Shown here: one piece after another, positions 1-5,897 of the stretch
Numbering within the stretch: the first letter of the stretch is position 1
How the letters are laid out: every line of letters starts with the position of its first letter
Assembly (NCBI GenBank): GCA_012031955.1
Contig: JAAURZ010000074.1
Location: 1-8,632 of the forward strand
Direction of reading: 5' to 3'
Source of the DNA: Bacteroidia bacterium
GTDB taxonomy: Bacteria > Bacteroidota > Bacteroidia > Cytophagales > Cyclobacteriaceae
DNA: 8,632 nt
Made by a program: the position numbers and the translations under genes
Notes under the pieces: generated by a model
Databases searched by the model: none
Told to the model about the DNA's origin: nothing
What the model saw: only the letters and a program-made list of their open reading frames with translations

Positions 1-2
1 TT

Positions 3-496
3 CGGGGTAATGACGACGGCGTGCTTCATGCCTACGAGTTGTACGGGCTCACCCTCCATGCGCGGCTCGCAATTCTTAGTGCCTGCGAAAGCGGCCTTGG
101 TATGAACTACAGGGGTGAAGGCATGATGAGCATGGCCAGTGCCTTTGCCTATGCGGGATGCGAAAACGTAATGATGAGCCTGTGGAATGTGAGCGACCGG
201 CAGTCGGCGTTGCTGCTCGACAGCTTTTATGGTGCGTTGCCCGGCAACAGGATAAATGAGGCGCTCGCCGACGCGAAGCGATCCTATCTGCAAAACGCCG
301 ATGCCCTCACTGCCGATCCGAGGCTTTGGGCTACGATGGTGCGTACGGAGACATGTCTCCGGTTTTCCCAACGCAGCGGTCGGCATCTGTGTGGCTATGG
401 GGCATCGGCGCGATGGTGGCGGCGCTGGTCACGGTTTACTTTGTGCGTAAGCGATCTGCTAAGGGAAATGCGGAGGAGGCTGCAGGTCGCCGTTGA
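3..496 (+). CDS. CHAT-domain (caspase-like) protein, C-terminal part, with frameshift near 341
   Basis: This is the C-terminal half of a CHAT domain, the caspase-fold peptidase module often found behind TPR repeats. The 5' end lies outside the window. Visible family landmarks are LSACESG with the presumed catalytic Cys, then RGEG, AFAYAG, a SLWNVSD block, an SFYGAL helix and a terminal LWATMV. The catalytic His (usually in an HG motif) would lie just upstream and is not visible. Frame 3 fits up to the GTG at 339-341; frame 2 fits from the GCG at 341-343. One added G restores WATMVAYGDMSPVF, as expected at the end of a CHAT domain. Frame 2 then gives a hydrophobic segment (WLWGIGAMVAALVTVYFV), a basic tail and a stop at 494-496, so the protein is probably anchored by a C-terminal membrane helix. 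Without the correction the frame would run to 614, deep into the convergent gene. The family call is firm; the substrate is unknown. Confidence 0.88.
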
Positions 497-827
497 ACGT
501 TTCGTTGTAGCTCACCTCTGCGGTGCCAGGGCTGTTTTGTTTGAAAACAATTTTCTTGATTTTACGAAAATCCTGACCTCGTTCTTTGGAGGCCTTTTCA
601 AGCGTCGGGAATAGCTTGCTGGTAATGAACTTGAAGACCATTTCAATTTGCCGTGGGTCCATGCCGAGGTCCTTGGTATCGCCGATCGCATTGTGTGGGT
701 TGAGATCGAGACTAAGGCGGAGTTTGTCGGCGGAGCGTCCCCGTTTAGAGGGCGCGCTGTCCAGGGTGGCTTCTACCTGCAGGGTAAAAGCAAATGATTC
801 AAGCTTTTTGGGCTTAAGTCTTGCCAT
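459..827 (-). CDS. hypothetical 122-residue protein, last gene of the sigma-factor operon
   Basis: I do not recognise this protein. It is 122 residues, starts at the ATG 827-825 (MARLKPKKLESF), and has no signal peptide or membrane helix, so it is probably cytoplasmic. The N-terminus is lysine-rich. The first half alternates hydrophobic and polar residues as in beta strands (FAFTLQVEATL, LRLSLDL). The middle looks helical (RQIEMVFKFITSKLF), followed by another strand-like stretch and a proline-rich end (PPPHFP). It lies 42 bases after the TPR protein on the same strand, so it is probably cotranscribed with it and the sigma factor. Its last 38 bases overlap the end of the convergent CHAT gene. 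Its position suggests a functional link to the CHAT protein or sigma switch, for example as a partner or substrate, but nothing in the sequence proves this. Confidence 0.72.
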   Translation of the reverse strand: MARLKPKKLESFAFTLQVEATLDSAPSKRGRSADKLRLSLDLNPHNAIGDTKDLGMDPRQIEMVFKFITSKLFPTLEKASKERGQDFRKIKKIVFKQNSPGTAEVSYNETFNGDLQPPPHFP

Positions 828-869
828 AGTGTGGAATTGGTTTTAAGGAGTTATAGTAGTGCGAAAATT

Positions 870-1601
870 TTAACGAACCTTTTGAAGGAGTTCGCGGGCT
901 TTCATGGCATAAGAGATGTCTGTCTTATCTAGTTCTGAAAGTATTCTGATCGCCTCTTCCTTCTCGCCCGACTTCAGATAGCAAAGACTCAGAAACCACT
1001 TTGCTTGTATATCAAGCTCGTCGAAATCATTGCTTAAAATAGTAAAATTATTCTTGGCCTCCTCGGTCTTGCCTAACATTAAGTTACTGTTTCCCAACAG
1101 CAGCAGTACACCTGGTTCTTTCTTTTCAGCCAGGAGCTGTTCGAAGCCGGCGGCTGCCGCGGCGTAGTTGCCCTGGTCGTAGGCTTGAAATGCCTGTGTG
1201 CGTGCGTTGGCCGCGTTGTCGCCTCGCACTGTTGGTTCGAACACATTGGGATACGGTTTGTAATATGCCTCAAACAATTTGTCTGACGGGTCGGAAGTGT
1301 TGAACAAAGTAACGTAAGCCACTACAAACAAAGCCACGGCAGCAGCTATGGCGAGGGGCCACTTGTATGCAAAACCCTGCTTCTTATGCTGCAGCTTTGT
1401 TTCGAGGTCCTTCAGATAGTGGAGGTTGCTCTCAATGGCATTGAATTTAATGCCGTTGATCAGCAGTTTTTCACGTTGAAAAAGCCTGTTGAAGTCGTCG
1501 TCTTGCTCCAGCCGTTTCCTGAACGACTCCGATTGGGTGCCGGTGAGTTCGTCGTCAAAAAATTTCTCGATCAGTTCGATGTCTTGTTCCTGGTTACTCA
1601 T
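870..1601 (-). CDS. one-TM, anti-sigma-like TPR protein
   Basis: A 243-residue protein with three parts. The N-terminal 75 or so residues are acidic and helical (IEKFFDDELTGTQSE), resembling the short cytoplasmic domain of anti-sigma factors but without zinc-binding HxxxCxxC residues. One membrane helix lies at about residues 81-100 (WPLAIAAAVALFVVAYVTLF). The rest carries about three TPR-like helical hairpins (roughly residues 134-227) and would be periplasmic in N-in orientation. I chose the ATG at 1601-1599 (MSNQEQD); an upstream in-frame TTG at 1610 is less likely. This ATG overlaps the sigma-factor stop by 8 bases (ATGAGTAA), which suggests translational coupling and a fixed ratio of the two products. 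The likely role is to hold the neighbouring ECF sigma factor at the membrane, with the TPR part sensing an envelope signal or partner. That role is inferred from context and architecture. Confidence 0.82.
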   Translation of the reverse strand: MSNQEQDIELIEKFFDDELTGTQSESFRKRLEQDDDFNRLFQREKLLINGIKFNAIESNLHYLKDLETKLQHKKQGFAYKWPLAIAAAVALFVVAYVTLFNTSDPSDKLFEAYYKPYPNVFEPTVRGDNAANARTQAFQAYDQGNYAAAAAGFEQLLAEKKEPGVLLLLGNSNLMLGKTEEAKNNFTILSNDFDELDIQAKWFLSLCYLKSGEKEEAIRILSELDKTDISYAMKARELLQKVR

Positions 1602-2166
1602 GAATGGCAATGGTTGATGGATTTACTTCCTGTTCAAAAAGCCGGCGCAGGCGTCCCATACATTTGCACTTCTGGTTCTTCGCGGTTTCGGCATTCTTGT
1701 AGTTCATTATAGAGGCTATCGCTTCCATGTTTCTCTTTTCGTAATAGAAGAGTTCAATAAGTTTCTGACAGGGCTGTCCGAGTTTTTCCAGCGCGCGCTT
1801 CACCTTTTCAAACTTCTCCTCAAGCGGGTTGTCATCCTGCTCGTCCAGCAGGTACTCCTGCAGCCATTTCTCCTGGCTTATTGGTGTGTTTCTGCTGTTC
1901 TTTCTGTAGGTTTCCATGGCGAGGTTCTTACCGATTCCAAACAAATATGTTTTTACCGAGCTTACCAGGTGTTGCAGTTTTCCCTGCCTAATGTTTTCGT
2001 AGAAAATCAGGATCGTTACCTGGTAAATGTCCTTCGCGTCATCGTCGGAACAATTGTACTCCCTGGTAATCCACTGAATAAATTCCGAGCGATATTGTTC
2101 GTATACCATGCCCAGATCTTTTTGTCCACCCGATCTGATGCGTTCAATGAGCGTGTCATTCGTCAT
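1594..2166 (-). CDS. ECF-type sigma-70 family RNA polymerase sigma factor
   Basis: A 190-residue group 4 sigma factor that would direct RNA polymerase to a small set of promoters. Region 2 spans about residues 21-90 (VYEQYRSEF, then DDAKDIYQVTILIFYENI, then SSVKTYLFGIGKNLAMETYRK), covering core binding and -10 recognition. An acidic linker follows. Region 4 spans about 120-176 (LGQPCQKLIELFYYEKRNMEAIA, where the FYYEKRNMEAIASIM helix-turn-helix is followed by KNAETAKNQKCKCMGRLRRLF), covering -35 recognition. The open frame continues upstream to 2274, but the ATG at 2166-2164 (MTNDTLIER) fits the family length and leaves a normal promoter gap. It is the first gene of the operon, overlapped by the anti-sigma-like TPR gene, and divergent from the LuxR-type gene. 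Target promoters cannot be read from this window. Confidence 0.9.
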   Translation of the reverse strand: MTNDTLIERIRSGGQKDLGMVYEQYRSEFIQWITREYNCSDDDAKDIYQVTILIFYENIRQGKLQHLVSSVKTYLFGIGKNLAMETYRKNSRNTPISQEKWLQEYLLDEQDDNPLEEKFEKVKRALEKLGQPCQKLIELFYYEKRNMEAIASIMNYKNAETAKNQKCKCMGRLRRLFEQEVNPSTIAIHE

Positions 2167-2256
2167 GGTACGGTTTGATGATGAAGTGTATGATAAGTAA
2201 CCCAAGTCGTAAGGTAAACATTTTTTAACCTCTCCCAGGGTTACGATCGTCCAAAC

Positions 2257-2274
2257 TTGACATAGATAGGTCAA
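2257..2274. promoter_or_regulatory. inverted repeat TTGAC-N8-GTCAA between sigma and HTH genes
   Basis: Five-base arms TTGAC and GTCAA are separated by eight bases, 49 bases before the HTH-protein start and about 90 bases before the sigma-gene start. The position in the shared divergent promoter region suits an operator for the HTH protein or another regulator. The arms are short enough to arise by chance. Confidence 0.3.
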
Positions 2275-2322
2275 AAGACCCTTAATTATTGTCCAATTTT
2301 TAACCTTAAAAACCTCTCTCTT

Positions 2323-2532
2323 ATGAACAGCGTAGCAGGAAATGTAACGAACCGCGAAAAGGAAGTACTACATCTTGTGGGCGATGGATTCTCTACCAAA
2401 CAGATCGCAGAGAAACTCAGCATCAGTCATCATACGGTTGAAACACATCGCAAGAACCTTTTGAAAAAATACGAAGCGAAAAATTCCGCCGAGTTGATTC
2501 AGAAAGCCCTCGTTCAAAGTCTGGTGGCTTAA
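2323..2532 (+). CDS. stand-alone LuxR/GerE-type helix-turn-helix protein
   Basis: A 69-residue protein made almost entirely of a GerE-type DNA-binding domain: VTNREKEVLHLVGDGFSTKQIAEKLSISHHTVETHRKNLLKKY at residues 8-50, followed by the fourth helix (NSAELIQKALVQSL). The recognition helix is around SHHTVETHRKNL. There is no receiver, PAS or ligand-binding domain, and the N-terminus MNSVAGN is too short to hold one. Full LuxR-type regulators usually exceed 200 residues. The start ATG at 2323 follows a CT-rich leader, and no in-frame upstream domain was seen. It is divergent from the ECF sigma operon and could regulate it. It may act constitutively or be controlled by its own expression, because no sensing domain is visible. 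Confidence 0.85.
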   Translation: MNSVAGNVTNREKEVLHLVGDGFSTKQIAEKLSISHHTVETHRKNLLKKYEAKNSAELIQKALVQSLVA

Positions 2533-2552
2533 CCCTCCGTCTTTCATTATTC

Positions 2553-2594
2553 AGGCTCATAGTCAAGTAGTTGGCGGTATTGGGCCTTTTTTTT
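2553..2594 (+). terminator. possible weak terminator with T8 run after HTH gene
   Basis: A run of eight T at 2587-2594 follows GGGCC, which could pair (with one G-T wobble) with GGCTC at 2554-2558 across a long loop. The stem is weak, so the T run and location downstream of the HTH stop are the main support. Confidence 0.22.
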
Positions 2595-2595
2595 A

Positions 2596-2626
2596 TTGTA
2601 AAAATATACCGATCGGTATATTTTTG
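2596..2626 (+). promoter_or_regulatory. Bacteroidota-type promoter for the TetR gene
   Basis: The -7 box TATTTTTG at 2619-2626 matches TAnnTTTG exactly. A TTG at 2596-2598 lies 20 bases upstream, where the -33 element is expected. The -7 box lies within the right arm of the palindrome, so a bound repressor would block it. The inferred transcription start falls at or beyond the GTG start codons, so the mRNA would be leaderless or nearly so, which weakens the call. Confidence 0.5.
2600..2625. promoter_or_regulatory. perfect 26-base palindrome, probable TetR operator
   Basis: The sequence reads identically on both strands over 26 bases, centred at 2612/2613, with core ATACCGATCGGTAT and A/T arms. 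It ends just before the first codon of the TetR-family gene and covers its likely -7 box. Symmetric sites of this kind, directly upstream of the gene, are typical autoregulatory operators of TetR dimers. Which protein binds is inferred from position. Confidence 0.8.
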
Positions 2627-3230
2627 TGCCTGTGAACAAGGCCCAACGCACCCGCCGGTATATTATTGAGAAGACAGCCCCCGTGTTTAACCGTCAGGGT
2701 TTTACCGGCACTTCCTTGTCGGACCTCACCCGCACTACCGGCCTTACCAAAGGCTCTATCTACGGAAACTTCCGCGACAAGGAAGAAATTGCCCGCGAAG
2801 CTTTTGTGTATGCCATTGAAAAGATTCGCGAGACATCGCGATCGCGCATGGCCACACAAGCGACCTCCAGGCAAAAGCTGCTGGCGCTCTTTTCCTTTTT
2901 GAAGAGTATGTGTTGACGCCGCCGGTGGATGGCGGGTGCCCGCTCTTAAACAATGCGGTGGAGGCAGACGACAGCCATCCGGCTATGCGCGGATTGGTGG
3001 TGCAGGAATTACAAAGGTCGGTGTCTCTTGTCAAGTCGCTGCTTGAGGCCGGGAGACAGCAGGGTGAATTTGAAAAGGAATTCGATGCTGAAGAACTTTC
3101 ATTCTTGTTTTTTTGCGCGATCGAAGGAGCCATTATGTTTTCCCGAGTTTCTCAATCTGACAAGGCGATGGAAATGGTGACACGATACATCAGGCATACG
3201 ATAGAACAAATCAGTAAACAACAATCATGA
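2626..3230 (+). CDS. TetR/AcrR-family transcriptional repressor, frame broken at 2896-2900
   Basis: A TetR-family regulator of about 201 residues once a frame break is repaired. The N-terminal helix-turn-helix at about residues 29-48 is canonical (GTSLSDLTRTTGLTKGSIYG, then NFRDKEE). The C-terminal ligand and dimer domain contains GGCPLLN, seen in the YxaF/LmrA-like branch, which often responds to small toxic or redox-active molecules. Frame 1 fits through SRQKLLALFSF; frame 3 fits from EEYVLTPPVDGGC. One T missing from the T5 run at 2896-2900 explains the break exactly, restoring SFFEEYVLTPPVDGGC. The start is GTG at 2626 or GTG at 2632, since a stop at 2599 excludes anything upstream. The TGA stop overlaps the FabF start as ATGA, so the two are probably cotranscribed and the repressor likely controls both. 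The ligand is unknown. Confidence 0.85.
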
Positions 3231-4473
3231 ATCAGCAACGCAGAGTAGTAGTAACAGGACTGGGCGCACTCACGCCGCTGGGCAATTCAACGCCGGAGTT
3301 TTGGAGTAACCTTGTTGCCGGAAAGAGTGGCGCGGCGCCGATCACACGCTTCGACACTACCAAATTCAAAACCAAATTCGCATGCGAGGTGAAAGGGTTC
3401 AACCCGTTCGACCATTTCGAGAAAGCGGAAGTGCGCAAGCTCGATCCTTTTGCGCAGTATGCCCTGGTTACAGCCGCCGAGGCGATTCGCGATTCGCATC
3501 TCGACCTCGACACGATTGACAAGACGCGGGTGGGAGTGATCTGGGGTTCGGGCAACGGTGGCTTCTATACGTTTCAACAGGAGATCATCGACTATGCGCG
3601 CGGCGACGGAACGCCTCGCATCAACCCGTTCTTTATTCCGAAGGTGATCGTTGACATTGCTTCGGGGTGGATTTCTATCAAATACGGATTTATGGGACCG
3701 AACTTTGCCACCGTCTCCGCGTGCGCCACGTCTACTACAGCAATTATCGACGCGATGAATTACATCCGGTGGGGCAAGGCCGAGGTCATCATGCAGGCGG
3801 ATCGGAGGCGGCGGTAAATGAGGCAGGCATCGGCGGCTTCAGCGCCATGAAAGCGCTGTCAACGCGCAACGACGACCCGCAGCATGCGTCACGCCCGTTC
3901 GACGTAACGCGCGATGGCTTTGTAATGGGCGAGGGCGCCGGCGCGCTGGTGCTGGAAGAATATGAGCATGCGCGAAAACGTGGCGCACGCATTTACGCCG
4001 AAGTAGCCGGCGGCGGCATGTCTGCCGATGCGTATCACCTCACCGCCACGCACCCCGAAGGTGCCGGCGCACTGCTCGGGATGAAGTGGGCTTTGGAAGA
4101 TGCCAACCTCAAACCTACCGACGTCGACTATCTGAATCCACATGCGACGTCGACCCCTGTTGGCGACGAGAGCGAGATGAAGGCCGTGTCAAAGTTCTTT
4201 GGAGAGCACGCAAGCAAGATGCCTATCAGCGCCACCAAATCGGCAACAGGCCACCTGTTAGGTGGCGCCGGCGCGATAGAATCGATTATCTGCATCAAGG
4301 CGATCGACGAAGGCGTTGTTCCGCCTACCATCAACACGAGTCAGATAGACCCCGCACTGCCGCAAGGCCTCAACATAATTACCGGCTCGAAAATGGTGAC
4401 GCCGGTAAACGTGGCCATGAGCAATACATTTGGTTTCGGCGGACACAATGCCACCGCCGTTTCCGAAAGGTAG
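3227..4473 (+). CDS. fabF: beta-ketoacyl-ACP synthase II (FabF type), frame broken at 3793
   Basis: A condensing enzyme that joins malonyl-ACP to a growing acyl-ACP in fatty-acid elongation. After repair of one frame break it has 415 residues, close to E. coli FabF (413). The catalytic triad is in place: Cys166 in SACATS, His306 in NPHATST and His343 in KSATGHLLGG, with Lys338 and the terminal GFGGHNA loop. Frame 2 fits to EVIM at 3782-3793; frame 1 fits from the next residue. One added G after 3793 restores EVIMAGGSEAAVNEAG, the normal family sequence. The ATG overlaps the stop of the TetR gene by four bases (ATGA). Being under a local TetR repressor and away from fabD/fabG/acpP suggests an accessory synthase induced by a signal rather than the housekeeping copy. 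A specialised lipid or polyketide role is possible but no partner genes are visible. Confidence 0.9.
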
Positions 4474-4474
4474 A

Positions 4475-4487
4475 CTGAGTCACTCAG
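4475..4487. other. short dyad between convergent fabF and kinase genes
   Basis: CTGAGT and ACTCAG flank one base at the only gap between the two convergent stops, reaching four bases into the kinase gene. A five-pair stem with a three-base loop is possible. There is no T run on either strand, so it is at best a weak bidirectional terminator. Confidence 0.25.
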
Positions 4488-5830
4488 AACCGGAGCGTGA
4501 ACACCGTGCGCACACCGGGCTCCGATTCTACGGTAAGGCTGCCGTTGTGCATCTGCATGATCTGCCTCGACAAGCTGAGCCCGATGCCGGAGCCTGAGCG
4601 CTTGGTGGTGTAGAAGGGTACAAAGATGTGCTCCAGCGCCTCCTTGATTATGCCCTGGCCGTTGTCGATCACCTCGATCTTCACGGAGTTTTCGTCATAG
4701 CGGCCCGTCAGTTCCAGCGTGGGTTGTTCCGTTTCCCCAAGCGCCTCGATCGCATTCTTGAGCAGATTGATCAGAACCTGTTCGATCATCTCCGGGTCGG
4801 CCTGAATGGTAAGGTACTCGGAAGAGCAACTGTACTTGAACTGGATGCTGGTTTTGCGCAACTCTGTTTTCATCAACTGCGCAACTTTGTCGATCAGATC
4901 TTTTAACCGTACCGTACTTATTTTCGGATGCGGCAGCGATGTGTATTCGCGGTAGGCGTCTATAAACTTGATGAGTCCCTTGCTTCGGTTTTCGATGGTG
5001 CTCAGTCCTTCCCGCAAATCCTCCGCGCCTTCTTCCTTCAATTCATAAACGGCGTCTCTTTTTACCATTTCATGTTCCAGTATTTCGCGCAAGGTGGATG
5101 TGAGCGACGAAATGGGTGTAATGGAATTCATAATCTCATGGCGCAGTACCCGTGTCAGGTTTTGCCAGGCTTCGAGTTCCTGCTTCTGCAATTCAGTCTG
5201 GATATTTTGCAACGTGACCAGCTTCACGTCGGCGCCGCGTATGCGTAGTTCCGTGGCCTGTATAGTAAGAAAAAGTTCGTTGCTGCCTTTGTATAATTCA
5301 CTCTTGCCTGGCTCTACGCTGGATATCGCATGATAGAGCTTCGGATTGATGGCGATGAGCTCGCTCATGTTCTTCAGGCTTGAACTGCCCATAAATCTTT
5401 TTGCGTTGGCATTCATGAGTTGGATATCGCCGTCCTGATCATAAGAGATAATACCCCGTGCGCACCTGCTGCACGACAGTGTTGAGATACTGCCAGTGTT
5501 CCTCTTTTCAGAGCGGGCTTTTCTGAACGCCTCCAATACTTCGTTGAACGCCACGTTGAGGTCGCGGAAACTTCGACCCAGTTTGTTGTCGGACGCAAAC
5601 CCCGAGATGAAGTCCGAGTACTTGACGGATTCGAGAAAACGGGTAAGCTTGCGGTTGGTCTGGCTCACGAAGCGGAACAATTCGACCAGTTGCATGATGA
5701 TAATAAACGCGGTGAGCAGCGCAGCAAACAGCATGTTGGGATGCGACACCATATACATGATGAGTCCCATGCTAAGGCCAAGAAAGATGACCCTTATAAT
5801 TACTTTGGCCCGAAAGTCATTGAATACCAT
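4484..5830 (-). CDS. NtrY-like membrane sensor histidine kinase, partner of the adjacent NtrC-like regulator
   Basis: A 448-residue sensor kinase. Two membrane helices lie at about residues 9-29 and 32-52 with almost no periplasmic loop, so any signal is sensed within the membrane or cytoplasm. A PAS-like domain follows (about 125-215, GIISYDQDGDIQLMN). The dimerisation and phosphorylation helix carries His231 in VLRHEIMNSITPI. The ATPase domain has an N box (INLLKNAIEAL, about 354-364), G1 (DNGQGI, 389-394), F box (FVPFYTTK) and G2 (GSGIGLSLS). Residues 110-125 as translated (RNTGSISTLSCSRCAR) do not fit the family. Reading the same DNA one frame over gives EKEEHWQYLNTVVQQV, a typical linker, so two compensating one-base errors bound 5458-5504. 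The gene lies 67 bases after the response-regulator gene on the same strand, so the two form an operon and should phosphorelay to each other. Confidence 0.92.
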   Translation of the reverse strand: MVFNDFRAKVIIRVIFLGLSMGLIMYMVSHPNMLFAALLTAFIIIMQLVELFRFVSQTNRKLTRFLESVKYSDFISGFASDNKLGRSFRDLNVAFNEVLEAFRKARSEKRNTGSISTLSCSRCARGIISYDQDGDIQLMNANAKRFMGSSSLKNMSELIAINPKLYHAISSVEPGKSELYKGSNELFLTIQATELRIRGADVKLVTLQNIQTELQKQELEAWQNLTRVLRHEIMNSITPISSLTSTLREILEHEMVKRDAVYELKEEGAEDLREGLSTIENRSKGLIKFIDAYREYTSLPHPKISTVRLKDLIDKVAQLMKTELRKTSIQFKYSCSSEYLTIQADPEMIEQVLINLLKNAIEALGETEQPTLELTGRYDENSVKIEVIDNGQGIIKEALEHIFVPFYTTKRSGSGIGLSLSRQIMQMHNGSLTVESEPGVRTVFTLRF

Positions 5831-5897
5831 GCAGCGCTAATATCCTGGCAATATAGGACAGTATTATCAATCGCGACAGGGGAGGGCGGGCTATAAA

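Noticed and set aside
497..614. Continuation of the CHAT frame to 614
   Set aside because: It results from the missing base near 341; the residues have no CHAT or membrane features and overlap the convergent gene heavily.
1608..1610. TTG as start of the TPR protein
   Set aside because: The ATG nine bases further on gives the usual overlap with the sigma gene and a normal N-terminus.
2167..2274. N-terminal extension of the sigma factor to 2274
   Set aside because: The extra 36 residues do not resemble sigma region 2 and would use up the promoter region; the ATG at 2166 fits the family.
4086..4478. A 130-codon + strand frame
   Set aside because: Out-of-frame reading of fabF; the fabF frame carries His306, Lys338 and His343.
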